A stretch of DNA of 64,000 bases from a bacterium. GTDB lineage: Bacteria; Cyanobacteriota; Sericytochromatia; S15B-MN24; UBA4093. A program made the translations under genes and the position numbers. Of the stretch, positions 54,055-62,240 are shown one piece after another. Under the pieces are notes generated by a model. The model worked only from the letters and a program-made list of their open reading frames with translations, did no database searches and was not told the DNA's origin. Each line of letters starts with the position of its first letter. Position 1 is the stretch's first letter. Location of the stretch: positions 649,660 to 713,659 of the forward strand of contig JAGIBK010000002.1 of NCBI GenBank assembly GCA_017744355.1, read 5' to 3'.

Positions 54055-55797
54055 ATGGAACCGACCGCCCTCGACCTCAGCGCAGGCACCCGCGACCAGC
54101 TTCAGGAGCTCAGCCGCGTATTCGGCGTGGATGAGCAGGAGGCGATCGCGAAGGTCCTCAATGACTACCTCGCAAGCCCGTGCGGCCTCCAGCATCCCCG
54201 GATGCGGGCCCTGCTCGAGAGCGAAGCCAAGCTGCTTGCGATCATCGAGCACGCCCCCGACGTCATCTTCGTCAAAGATCTCAAGGGACGCTACGAGCTG
54301 ATCAACCCGGCCGGCGCGAGGGTTATCGGGCTCGCGCGTGAGGCGATCATCGGGAAGCGAGACGTGGACCTCGTCTCACCCGAGCTCGCCGCCTCCCTCG
54401 AGGAGGCGGATCGGTCGGTCATGAGCAGCCACCAGCCGCGCCTTTCGGAGGAGCGCTTCTCCAGCGATGGGGCCGAGCGGGTGATGCAGACCATCAAGTT
54501 TCCCTACTTCTCCCGAGAGGGCCGGTTGCTTGGGCTCATCGGGATCGGCCGTGACGTCACGGAGCAGAAGCGCCTCGAGAGCGCCCTGAACGAGCTGGCG
54601 CAGGGGCTCTCGGCCTCCACGGGGCGTACCTTCTTCACCTCGATCGCGCGTTATCTTTCAAAGGCGCTGCACGTGGGCCACGTCCTGATCGAGGTGGCGA
54701 CCCCCGATCCGACCATCATCCGTGCGGTCACTTGGTTGAGCCCAGGAAAGCTGGAGGAGGACTTCTCTTACTCGATGATCGGGACCCCATGCGAGTTGGT
54801 CTACGGCAAAAAGTTTCTTGCCTATCCGAAGGATCTGGCGACCCACTTTCCAAAGGACCCCTTCGTGAAAGAGATCGGCCTGGAGAGCTACGCGGGGATC
54901 CCGCTCTTCAGGTCCGACGGGGCGCCCTTGGGGATCGTGGCCGTGGTTCACACGGCCCCACTGACCAACATTCCCTACGTCGAGATGCTGCTGAAGATCG
55001 TCGCCAAACGCATCGAAGCCGAGCTCGAGCGGCAGCTCGCCGAAGAGGAGGTCATCCATCAGACCGTCGAACTGGAGAAGACCAAGGAGCTTGCGCGGTT
55101 GAGGAGCAGCTTCGTCAACTCCGTCTCCCACGAGTTGCGAGGCCCCCTGACCTCGGTCATCGGGTATGCCGAGTTCCTGGAGGATGCCGTGGGCGGTACC
55201 CTGACCACCCAGCAGGCGGAGTTCGTCCGGCAGATCCAGAGCGGGGCTCAGCGCCTGCAACGCTTGGTTGGCGATTTGCTGGATTTTGCCCGGATCGAGG
55301 CGGGGACCTTCCGGATCAACCTGGAGGAAACCGATCTCGCCCCCAAGATCCGAGGCCTCCTCCAGAGCTTTCGCCCCCAGATCGAGGAGACCAAGCTTGA
55401 TCTGAGCCTCGAGCTTGCCGAGGAGCCGCTCGTCCTGCGGGTCGATCCTCAGCGCATCGAGCAGATTCTCGGCAACTTGCTCAGCAATGCCATCAAGTTC
55501 ACTCCGCCGGGGGGGCGCATCACCATCCGGGTCCGTCGCGAACAGGGAATGGTCCGCTTCGAGGTCGCCGACTCGGGGGGTGGGATCGCCGAGGAGGACC
55601 AGCCAAAGCTCTTCAGGCCCTTCAGCCAGCTCGATGCCGGAGGCCGAAAGGCCAAGGGGACCGGTCTCGGCCTGAGCATCGCCAAGACCCTGGTCGAAGC
55701 CCATGGGGGCACGATCGGCGTGAGCAGCGCCCTGGGAAAGGGGGCCACCTTCTGGTTCACCCTCCCGGCGCTGAGCCTGGCTAAACTGCCTGCTTAG
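54055..55797 (+). CDS. PAS/GAF sensor histidine kinase
   Basis: A 580-aa protein, soluble. The ATG at 54055 is 8 bases after GAGG, better than the ATG at 54049. Residues 8-40 resemble a small ribbon-helix-helix-like segment. A PAS domain (about 60-175) contains 'IIEHAPDVIFVKDLKGRYEL', and a GAF-like domain follows (about 190-330). The kinase core has H box 'VSHELRGPLTSVIGYAEFLE', N box 'LLSNAIKFTPPGG', G1 'DSGGGI' and G2 'GTGLGLSIAKTLVEAHGG'. No response regulator is adjacent. Its core is close to that of the MASE1 kinase at 22153. Its stop overlaps the stop of the convergent gene. Confidence 0.9.
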   Translation: MEPTALDLSAGTRDQLQELSRVFGVDEQEAIAKVLNDYLASPCGLQHPRMRALLESEAKLLAIIEHAPDVIFVKDLKGRYELINPAGARVIGLAREAIIGKRDVDLVSPELAASLEEADRSVMSSHQPRLSEERFSSDGAERVMQTIKFPYFSREGRLLGLIGIGRDVTEQKRLESALNELAQGLSASTGRTFFTSIARYLSKALHVGHVLIEVATPDPTIIRAVTWLSPGKLEEDFSYSMIGTPCELVYGKKFLAYPKDLATHFPKDPFVKEIGLESYAGIPLFRSDGAPLGIVAVVHTAPLTNIPYVEMLLKIVAKRIEAELERQLAEEEVIHQTVELEKTKELARLRSSFVNSVSHELRGPLTSVIGYAEFLEDAVGGTLTTQQAEFVRQIQSGAQRLQRLVGDLLDFARIEAGTFRINLEETDLAPKIRGLLQSFRPQIEETKLDLSLELAEEPLVLRVDPQRIEQILGNLLSNAIKFTPPGGRITIRVRREQGMVRFEVADSGGGIAEEDQPKLFRPFSQLDAGGRKAKGTGLGLSIAKTLVEAHGGTIGVSSALGKGATFWFTLPALSLAKLPA

Positions 55798-57122
55798 CCG
55801 TTGTGATCCTTGCGCTCGGGGCCGTAGGGGCCGAGTGCTTCGAGAACGCGGGACCAGCCCACCTCGCGATCGAAGGCGGTGCGCTTGTACTGGGCGAAGA
55901 GGGCCTCGTTCGTCGCCTGATCCCCGGTGGTGAGGCGGGTCATGACCGTCAGGCCGTGCATGCCGGCGCGGTTGGCCTCGTCCGAGAGGGCTACGACCAC
56001 CGCGCCGTCGAGCGCGCGGCGCACCTGGGCGCATGCCTCGCTCAGCGCGGGGTCCCGCAGCGCTTCGAGCTTCTCGCACAGGTCGTAGAGGTCGGTCTGG
56101 GTCTGGGAGCGTCCCCAGTTCCGGCTGCTCTCCAGTGCCGCCTGGATCTCGGCCTTGCGCGTCGGCATCAGGGCGAGCAGCGCTCGGCTGACGGCCTTGA
56201 GCGGGGCGATCGCCGCCGGCACCTTCCGCAGATCGGTCGCCGAGTAGGTGGTCGCGGTCCGGAGCTCGGCGGTCTGGATCGCCATCCCCTTGGTGACGTA
56301 GGCGGTGGCGAACTCGCGGGCGGTGACGGTCGGGTTCTTCGCGAGCACGTCCAGGTTGCGGTAGAAGAGCGAGTCCTGGCCCGAGCGGGTGAGCATGCCG
56401 TCCTCGGAGGCCACCAGGTAGCCCACGCTGTCCGAGAGCTGATAGCCGACTTCGACCGAGGCCATGAGACAGGCCTTGGTGGTGAGGACGTCCACCCCCT
56501 TGCCGCCGGTGCCTTGCTTGATGGCTCCGTGCAATTCGGGCAGGAAGATGCGGGTGCGTGAGTGGAAGTCGTCGGCGATGCCGAGGGGGCCGTGGCCGTG
56601 GCTGCGGATGTCGAGGACCTTGAGGCGGCCGGGATGCTTGCCGAAGCCCCAGGACACGAACTCCTGGAGGTGCCCGGCGCTGCCGGAGTCGGGATCGCTC
56701 AGGCCCATGTAGGGCGAGGCGTAGGCGTTTTCCCGCGCATCCGGGGTCACGAAGAAGCGGTACGCCCCGCCCTTCTCCCGGTGGCTCACCTTCTCGAAGC
56801 CCTTGGCCCACGAGAAGCGGAAGGCGAAGACGTCCGCCGAGACCAGCAGGTTCATGTGCTTCGGGTCGACGAGGCGCTCCATCACGTCGAGATCGGACGG
56901 CAGGCTGCCCTGGAGGTTGTTGTCGACGGCCTGGTAGCTGAGCACCGTGCTCGCCTTGAGGGGGCTCGAAGCCGGGAAGTCGCCCTCGCTGGCCTTGGCC
57001 CGGAAGGTCCCCTCACCCTGAGCGCCCGGCCCCATGAGGCTCGGCGCGCCGCAGCCCGCAAGCATGCTCACGGTCAGTCCGAAGAGGGCGAGGCGCGACA
57101 GGGGACGATACGATGCCGACAT
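55794..57122 (-). CDS. Clostripain-like (C11) cysteine peptidase lipoprotein
   Basis: A 442-aa protein. The ATG follows AAAAGGAGCATCC. The lipoprotein signal ends 'SMLAGC' (Cys24). The catalytic His is in 'LDIRSHGHGPLG' and the Cys in 'LTTKACLMASVEVGYQL'; 'YLVASED' follows, as in C11 peptidases. These enzymes cut after basic residues and are usually secreted. It is one of three exported proteases in the window. Confidence 0.88.
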   Translation of the reverse strand: MSASYRPLSRLALFGLTVSMLAGCGAPSLMGPGAQGEGTFRAKASEGDFPASSPLKASTVLSYQAVDNNLQGSLPSDLDVMERLVDPKHMNLLVSADVFAFRFSWAKGFEKVSHREKGGAYRFFVTPDARENAYASPYMGLSDPDSGSAGHLQEFVSWGFGKHPGRLKVLDIRSHGHGPLGIADDFHSRTRIFLPELHGAIKQGTGGKGVDVLTTKACLMASVEVGYQLSDSVGYLVASEDGMLTRSGQDSLFYRNLDVLAKNPTVTAREFATAYVTKGMAIQTAELRTATTYSATDLRKVPAAIAPLKAVSRALLALMPTRKAEIQAALESSRNWGRSQTQTDLYDLCEKLEALRDPALSEACAQVRRALDGAVVVALSDEANRAGMHGLTVMTRLTTGDQATNEALFAQYKRTAFDREVGWSRVLEALGPYGPERKDHNG

Positions 57123-57231
57123 GGATGCTCCTTTTCGATGATGGGGGCAACCTCTCATCAACTTGTCGGAGCGACGGCCGGAGACTAGGTAATCAATACG
57201 TTAAATCGATAGAAAGTTTCGGTAAGGCTTC

Positions 57232-57438
57232 TTACCAGAAGCGCCACCAAGGCCGCTTGGTCGTGGCCTTGAGCCCCTCGAAGGGGTTGTGCTTGGCGTT
57301 GCTCTCGGCGAACTTGCGCAGCAGCCAATCGCCGGGGTTCTGCTCGCGACCGCCTTCCAGCGTCAGCTTGAGGGGGCCGGTGGTGAAGGACGCCGGCTGG
57401 ATGGAGCGGACCCGCGAGGTGTTCGTGCTGAGGCTCAT
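57232..57438 (-). CDS. Small unrecognised protein with Trp-rich C-terminus
   Basis: A 68-aa frame starting MSLSTNTSRVRSIQ and ending 'KRPWWRFW'. An AGGA lies eight bases before the ATG. It is basic and has no membrane segment. The aromatic tail recalls that of the MerR-like protein at 20696. Whether it is expressed is uncertain. Confidence 0.45.
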   Translation of the reverse strand: MSLSTNTSRVRSIQPASFTTGPLKLTLEGGREQNPGDWLLRKFAESNAKHNPFEGLKATTKRPWWRFW

Positions 57439-57575
57439 TTCCCATTCCTGTGGTGAAGACGCGACGTCGCTAGCTTAGCTCCCCCGAGCGGGCGGGATCG
57501 GTGACCGACGCCTCCATGACGCTCTATGCCCCCAGTGGGCGGGCGCGACAACCTGCGATCGCTTCGCCCGAGAGG

Positions 57576-57584
57576 TGCTATACT
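57576..57584 (+). promoter_or_regulatory. Extended -10 promoter element
   Basis: TGCTATACT, an extended -10 with no clear -35, 73 bp before the small membrane protein gene. The remaining gap 57439-57656 shows nothing else. Confidence 0.4.
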
Positions 57585-57656
57585 CGGTATCGACGAGATT
57601 CATGGCCAAGTCCTGCCGCGCGCCAGCCGCCGTCAGGCACTGTGAAGGAAGAAATC

Positions 57657-57824
57657 ATGGGACACGCATCCGCCGCCCACGCCCCCCAGGTCGAGTCGAC
57701 CGAGCCCCCCGTGCTCTCCGCCGGGGCCGGCGTCGTCATCGGCGCCGTCTTCATGGCGCTGTACCTCACCCTGCTGGTCTACCTCTTCGCCGCGAGCGCC
57801 GGCAGCGTGCCGGCCGCGCACTAG
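57657..57824 (+). CDS. Small single-pass membrane protein
   Basis: A 55-aa protein. The ATG follows GAAGGAAGAAATC. A polar N-terminus (MGHASAAHAPQVESTEPP) precedes one membrane helix 'VIGAVFMALYLTLLVYLFAA' (about 26-45). The shape recalls small accessory subunits of respiratory complexes, but no such genes are nearby, so no function is assigned. A strong terminator follows. Confidence 0.7.
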   Translation: MGHASAAHAPQVESTEPPVLSAGAGVVIGAVFMALYLTLLVYLFAASAGSVPAAH

Positions 57825-57834
57825 TCGAGACGGC

Positions 57835-57875
57835 AAAGGGCCCCGGTCGCTTCAGCGACCGGGGCCCTTTTTGGT
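57835..57875. terminator. Bidirectional terminator
   Basis: A 16-bp stem, AAAGGGCCCCGGTCGC / GCGACCGGGGCCCTTT, with loop TTCA and T-tract, between the small membrane protein and ppa. Confidence 0.93.
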
Positions 57876-57878
57876 TGA

Positions 57879-58415
57879 TTACTTGAGCGCGAGCGCGGAC
57901 TTCTTGAAGTTCTCGTGGCACTCGAGCAGGTAGTTCTTGGCGAACGCCTCGTCCTCCCAGCCCATGATGGTGGGGTAGAGGTTGTCGAGGTTCTTGTAGA
58001 CCTGGAAGAAGTGCTCGATCTCGAGCAGCAGGTGCGGCGAGACGTCGGTGTGCTTGGTGATCTCGGTGTAGCGGCGATCCTTGCTGGGCACGGCCAGGAT
58101 CTTGAAGTCCTCACCCTTCTCGTCGGCCATCTTCAGCAGGCCGATGGGGCGCACGCGGATGATGCAGCCGGGGAAGGTGGGCTCTTCCATCGGGACGAGC
58201 ACGTCGGCGGGGTCGCCGTCGCCCGCCAGCGTCTGGGGGAAGAAGCCGTACTCGGTGACGTAGTGCAGGGGGCTCGAAAGCACCCGGTCGAGCCGGAAGT
58301 TGCCAGTCTCGGATTCGTACTCGTACTTGTTGCGGCTGTTCTTGGCGATCTCGATGATGACGTCCGCTTCCTGGGGGAAGCGATCGCCCAGCGGATAATG
58401 GTAGAGGCTTTGCAC
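57879..58415 (-). CDS. ppa: Inorganic pyrophosphatase (family I)
   Basis: A 178-aa protein, the usual length. The GTG start follows TAGGAGACGAAA. The active-site motif 'DGDPADVLV' is intact, with 'KYEYE' and 'YGFFPQTL' also conserved. It hydrolyses pyrophosphate to drive biosynthesis. Monocistronic. Confidence 0.96.
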   Translation of the reverse strand: MQSLYHYPLGDRFPQEADVIIEIAKNSRNKYEYESETGNFRLDRVLSSPLHYVTEYGFFPQTLAGDGDPADVLVPMEEPTFPGCIIRVRPIGLLKMADEKGEDFKILAVPSKDRRYTEITKHTDVSPHLLLEIEHFFQVYKNLDNLYPTIMGWEDEAFAKNYLLECHENFKKSALALK

Positions 58416-58547
58416 TTTCGTCTCCTAAGGCTCATTTCGGGGATTTTTGCCCCATCGCGCATCTGCACAAACTCCAGGCATGGGGCGAGCCTGGGCGCTT
58501 TCGCGACTTGAAGGAACGGCTTTGCTAGACGCCCTTAACGCGCTCAG

Positions 58548-58577
58548 AATATAGCATACGCTTATTCGGAGCGGCAA
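58548..58577 (-). promoter_or_regulatory. Putative promoter of ppa
   Basis: On the minus strand TTGCCG (plus 58572-58577) and TATATT (plus 58548-58553) are separated by 18 bp. The leader to the GTG would be about 125 bases. The rest of 58416-58631 has no gene. Confidence 0.5.
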
Positions 58578-58631
58578 GATCGGTCTGCGTCTGCTACCAT
58601 CGCAGGAACTTCGCCGCACGAGGAACTCACC

Positions 58632-59300
58632 ATGCCGCAACCACGCAAGCAAATCGCCGTCATCGGCCTCGGTCGCTTCGGCCGCAGCGTCTGCCGGACC
58701 CTGCACCAGCAGGGCCACGAAGTGCTCGGGATCGATGCCTCGGAAGAAGAGACCCGCTCGGCCCAGGCCGAGGAGATCGCCACGCACATCGTCCAGGCGG
58801 ATTCGACCGACCTGCACGCCCTCGAGGAGCTCAGCCTCTCGGGCTTCGACACGGTCGTGATCGGGATCGGCACCGACCTCGAAGTCGCGGTCCTGACGGC
58901 CCTCAACCTCGTGGAGCTCGGCGTTTCCCAGATCGTGGCCAAGGCCTCCCACGAGAAGTACGGCAAGGTCATGGAGCGCGTCGGAGGCGAGGCCATCCGC
59001 GTCGTCTACCCCGAGATGCAGATGGGCGAGCGCGTCGCCAACGCCATCAGCGGCCAGGGCATCATCGAGATGATCGAGCTGGACCCCGATTACAGCATCA
59101 TCGAGGTGCCGGCTTCGCCCCTCTTCTTCGGCAAAACCCTCGGGGACACGGGGTTGCGCGAGCGCTACGGCGTGACGGTCATCGCCATCAAGGGCAAGGG
59201 CGGCGTCAACATCGCGCCGTTGACCGGAGACCGGATCCACCCCGGGGACATCCTGACCGTGATCGGCGACAACAAGCGCTTGAACCAGCTACCTCGCTAG
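58632..59300 (+). CDS. TrkA/KtrA-type potassium uptake regulatory subunit
   Basis: A 222-aa protein. An RCK N-domain with Rossmann motif 'IAVIGLGRFGRSVCRTLHQQ' and 'VLGIDASEEETRSAQAE' is followed by a TrkA-C domain (about 140-222). It binds nucleotides on the cytoplasmic face and gates the membrane subunit encoded 2 bp downstream. One RCK unit, as in KtrA rather than the double TrkA of enterics. Confidence 0.93.
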   Translation: MPQPRKQIAVIGLGRFGRSVCRTLHQQGHEVLGIDASEEETRSAQAEEIATHIVQADSTDLHALEELSLSGFDTVVIGIGTDLEVAVLTALNLVELGVSQIVAKASHEKYGKVMERVGGEAIRVVYPEMQMGERVANAISGQGIIEMIELDPDYSIIEVPASPLFFGKTLGDTGLRERYGVTVIAIKGKGGVNIAPLTGDRIHPGDILTVIGDNKRLNQLPR

Positions 59301-59302
59301 CC

Positions 59303-60667
59303 GTGACCTCCACGAAGGCCGCCCGCCGCAAGGGGCCACAGCCCAATGCCTCCCAGCTGATCGTGCTCGGCTACCTGAGCTTCATCCTGCTCGGGGCCAT
59401 CCTGCTGATGCTGCCCATTTCCCACGTGCCGGGCCCGCAGCCGGGGATCGACGATCTGTTCTTCGCCGCCTCCGCCGTCACCACCACGGGCCTCGCCCCG
59501 GGGGACGTGGTGGATCGCTACTCGCCCTTCGGCCAGGGCGTGCTGATGCTCTTGATCCAGCTCGGGGGCCTCGGCTACATGAGCCTCTTCACCCTGACCA
59601 TGCTGCTGATCGGTCAGCGCATCTCCCTGCGCGATCGCCTCAACATCCAGGAAGGCCTGGAGCAGCCGGGGATGGCGGGGCTCGTGCGCTTCGTGCTGAA
59701 CATCGTCGGCTTCTCGCTCGTGGTCCAGCTGGTGAGCGCCTTTTTCCTGGCCTGGACGATGGTGCCGGAGTTCGGCTGGTCCAAGGGCCTGGTCATGACC
59801 CTCTTTCACGTCGTCGGCGCCTTCAACAACGCGGGCTTCCCCTTCTTGCCCGAAGGGGCCATCCACTGGCAGCGCAACGCCGGGGTGCTGCTGGTCCTGG
59901 CGATGACCACCGTGATCGGGGGCCTCGGCTTCAACGTGAACCAGGAGCTCGTGCGCCGCTACCTCTTGCGCCGGGCGCCGAGGCAGCGTTGGAACGTGCT
60001 CATCGGCATCGTGCTCGGCCTGACGGTGGCCCTGCTTGTGAGCTCGACTGTTGTCATCTGGTATTTCGAGGCGCGAAACCCGAAGACCCTCGGGCCGCTT
60101 CCCTTGCACCTGCAGGCGGCGAATGCCTTCTTCATGGCCGTGCAGCCCCGATCGTGCGGCTTCAACAGCGTGGAGGTCGAGGCCATGGCCCGCCCGAGCC
60201 TGCTCTTGATGCTCGCCCTCATGTTCATCGGGGCGGGGCCGGGCTCGACGGGTAGCGGCATCAAGCTGACGACCGTTGCCGTCACGGCGGCGGGGGTCAA
60301 GGGGGTGTTGCAGGGACGCCAGGAGATTGCGCTGGATTGGTTCAAGCGGCGCCTGGACGAGCGATTGGTCCGCAAGGCCTTCGCCGTCGTGCTGCTCTCG
60401 CTGGCCGTGGTGGCCTTCTCGACCCTCTTGCTCGCCTCGATCGAGTCGCTGCCCTTCTTGCCGATCTTGTTCGAGGTGCTCTCGGCCTTCGGCAACGCGG
60501 GCATGTCCATGGGGATCACCGGTCAACTCAGCACCGTGAGCAAGCTCATCCTGATCGCGACCATGCTGATCGGGCGCGTCGGGATGATCACCGTCATGCT
60601 TTCGCTCTTCCCGTCGCGCCGGCGCTCGGCGATCCGGTACGTGGAGGAGCCCCTGCTGATCGGCTAG
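59303..60667 (+). CDS. TrkH/KtrB-type potassium transporter
   Basis: A 454-aa integral membrane protein with a GTG start. The four pore loops are visible: 'SAVTTTGLA', 'FNNAGFPF', 'QPRSCGFNSV' and 'FGNAGMSMG', each with the selectivity Gly. It forms the ion-conducting subunit with the preceding RCK protein. Confidence 0.94.
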   Translation: MTSTKAARRKGPQPNASQLIVLGYLSFILLGAILLMLPISHVPGPQPGIDDLFFAASAVTTTGLAPGDVVDRYSPFGQGVLMLLIQLGGLGYMSLFTLTMLLIGQRISLRDRLNIQEGLEQPGMAGLVRFVLNIVGFSLVVQLVSAFFLAWTMVPEFGWSKGLVMTLFHVVGAFNNAGFPFLPEGAIHWQRNAGVLLVLAMTTVIGGLGFNVNQELVRRYLLRRAPRQRWNVLIGIVLGLTVALLVSSTVVIWYFEARNPKTLGPLPLHLQAANAFFMAVQPRSCGFNSVEVEAMARPSLLLMLALMFIGAGPGSTGSGIKLTTVAVTAAGVKGVLQGRQEIALDWFKRRLDERLVRKAFAVVLLSLAVVAFSTLLLASIESLPFLPILFEVLSAFGNAGMSMGITGQLSTVSKLILIATMLIGRVGMITVMLSLFPSRRRSAIRYVEEPLLIG

Positions 60668-60704
60668 CAAGAGGAAACCAGCCGCAGTAACTTCCTGAAC
60701 GCGT

Positions 60705-60736
60705 CAGGCCGGGCGCTTATCGGCGAGCCCGGCCTG
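60705..60736. terminator. Hairpin between convergent genes
   Basis: A 10-bp stem, CAGGCCGGGC / GCCCGGCCTG, with a 12-base loop, between the transporter and the small minus-strand gene. T-tracts are poor. Confidence 0.5.
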
Positions 60737-60750
60737 GTTGGGAAAGAGCG

Positions 60751-60876
60751 TTAGTCTTCGTTTGCGGCATCCGCGCTCGGGGCTTCGTCCTGCTTGAGGG
60801 ACTTGAGCTCGCGGTATACCCGCACCATGGCGGTCAATTCTTCGATAAAGTCGGGCAAAGTGTCTGTCTTTTGCAT
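60751..60876 (-). CDS. Small acidic unrecognised protein
   Basis: A 41-aa frame, MQKTDTLPDFIEELTAMVRV and then a charged tail ending NED. AAAGGAGCACCCC before the ATG is a clear ribosome site and decides this start over a longer frame. It is a single amphipathic helix plus an acidic tail. No family recognised. Confidence 0.6.
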   Translation of the reverse strand: MQKTDTLPDFIEELTAMVRVYRELKSLKQDEAPSADAANED

Positions 60877-61040
60877 GGGGTGCTCCTTTGGGGCTGAAAA
60901 TACCAACCAAACCATCATACCAAGCTTGTTCGAAAGCTGCGGTGATCGGCGAACTTGGTTGCGCGGATCACCGCGAAAGCGCTTGTTCGCGGCTATTCTG
61001 GAGGGGTTTCCACGGTTCGTGAATGGAGCTGACCCCACCA

Positions 61041-61670
61041 ATGCGCCGCCGCCTCTACATCATCGGCACAGGCGGCCTGGCCCGCGAGATGGCCATGGTC
61101 GCCGAACAAGTGAACGCGCGCGAGCACCGCTGGGAGTTCGCGGGCTTCATCGGCAGCGGCTCGGCGGTGGTGGGCAAGGACCTGGGCCTGGGCATCATCG
61201 TGGGCAACGACCGCTGGCTCCTCGAGCAGGACCAAGAGGCGGACCTGGTGATCGCCATCGGCCGCCCCAACGTGCGCGCGGCGGTGCTCGCCGAGTACGT
61301 CCAGCAAGCCGATCGCTTCCAGTTCCCCAACCTGATCCACCCCGACGCCACCCTGGACTTTCGGCGGATCGACTTCGGCCAGGGCAACGTGGTCTCGGCC
61401 GGCTGCCGCTTCACCTGCGACATCGAGGTCAGGGACTTCAACCTCTTCGGGGCCAACGCGACCGTCTCGCACGACGCCGTGATCGGCAGCTATAACGTCG
61501 TGAGCCCGGGGGTCAACATCTCGGGTGGGGTGCAGATCGGCGATCGCGTCCTCTTGGGGCCGGGCAGCCAGATCATGGGCTACGTCTCGATCGGCGACCA
61601 GGTGATGATCGACCCGGGGTTGGTGGTGCGCCACGACGTGCTGGCGCCGGAAGACGTCTTTCTCGGCTAG
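61041..61670 (+). CDS. NeuD-like sugar O-acyltransferase
   Basis: A 209-aa protein. The ATG at 61041 puts the Rossmann motif 'LYIIGTGGLAREMAMVAEQ' at the N-terminus, as in NeuD/PglD; an ATG at 61023 would add six residues. The C-terminal half is a left-handed beta-helix with hexapeptide repeats ('VVSPGVNISGGVQIGDRVLL') and 'NLFGANATVSHDAVIGSYNV' carrying the conserved His. It should acylate an amino or hydroxy sugar. It is not in a polysaccharide cluster. Confidence 0.86.
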   Translation: MRRRLYIIGTGGLAREMAMVAEQVNAREHRWEFAGFIGSGSAVVGKDLGLGIIVGNDRWLLEQDQEADLVIAIGRPNVRAAVLAEYVQQADRFQFPNLIHPDATLDFRRIDFGQGNVVSAGCRFTCDIEVRDFNLFGANATVSHDAVIGSYNVVSPGVNISGGVQIGDRVLLGPGSQIMGYVSIGDQVMIDPGLVVRHDVLAPEDVFLG

Positions 61671-61676
61671 CAAGAA

Positions 61677-61705
61677 GGGGGCGCCTCGCGAGGCGCCCCC
61701 TTTTT
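61677..61705. terminator. Intrinsic terminator
   Basis: An 11-bp stem, GGGGGCGCCTC / GAGGCGCCCCC, then TTTTT. It lies between the acyltransferase and the convergent SMR gene. Confidence 0.9.
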
Positions 61706-61718
61706 ACGGATGGATGGC

Positions 61719-62042
61719 TTAGTGGGCGTTGCCCGTCATCTTGACGCCGAGGATGCCGGCGATGATGAGCGCCACGAAGAGCAGCCGCATGGGGTCTTTC
61801 GATTCGCCGAGCAACAAGATGCCGACCAACACCGTGCCGACGGCGCCGATGCCGGTCCAGACCGTGTAGGCCGTTCCCAGGGGCAGCTGCTTCATGGCCT
61901 GCGCCAGGAAGACGAAGCTTGCGATCATCACGACCACGGTGCCCACGCTGGGCCAAAGCTTCGAGAAGCCCTCGGTGTACTTGAGGCCCGTCGCCCAGAC
62001 GATTTCAGAAAGCCCTGCAATGAGTAGCCAGATCCATGCCAA
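61719..62042 (-). CDS. Small multidrug resistance (SMR) transporter, SugE/Gdx-like
   Basis: A 107-aa protein with four membrane helices. Glu13 in '[18 protein letters not shown]' is the essential proton/substrate residue, and '[18 protein letters not shown]' is the Gdx-type signature. It probably exports guanidinium or small cations as a dual-topology dimer. The ATG follows TAAGGAGCGAAACCA. Confidence 0.93.
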   Translation of the reverse strand: MAWIWLLIAGLSEIVWATGLKYTEGFSKLWPSVGTVVVMIASFVFLAQAMKQLPLGTAYTVWTGIGAVGTVLVGILLLGESKDPMRLLFVALIIAGILGVKMTGNAH

Positions 62043-62059
62043 TTGGTTTCGCTCCTTAC

Positions 62060-62121
62060 TTCGCCGCCCGGGCGGCGAAAAACAACCCGGCGATTCTATG
62101 CCACCGGCCAGTTCGGGTCAA
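62060..62121 (-). promoter_or_regulatory. Promoter and leader hairpin of the SMR gene
   Basis: On the minus strand TTGACC (plus 62116-62121) and TAGAAT (plus 62093-62098) are exactly 17 bp apart. The transcript would begin a few bases before a perfect 20-bp palindrome (62060-62079) that ends just before the ribosome site. No ACGR-loop guanidine-II motif is seen. Confidence 0.6.
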
Positions 62122-62240
62122 TGAACCGTGAAGGAGGGAGTTTCTTTCGGTTGTGATCGTTTCGGTGATCGGTGGCAGCGAGGATAATAAAACGGTTGCT
62201 TTCCTGTTCGAGCCCTCGTCGTCCCCGAGAGGAGATTTGT

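Noticed and set aside
57657..57824. Cytochrome oxidase small subunit
   Set aside because: Only the single-helix shape fits; there are no oxidase genes nearby and no specific motif.
62043..62100. Guanidine-II (mini-ykkC) riboswitch before the SMR gene
   Set aside because: Only one hairpin is present and its loop is not ACGR; the motif needs two such hairpins.
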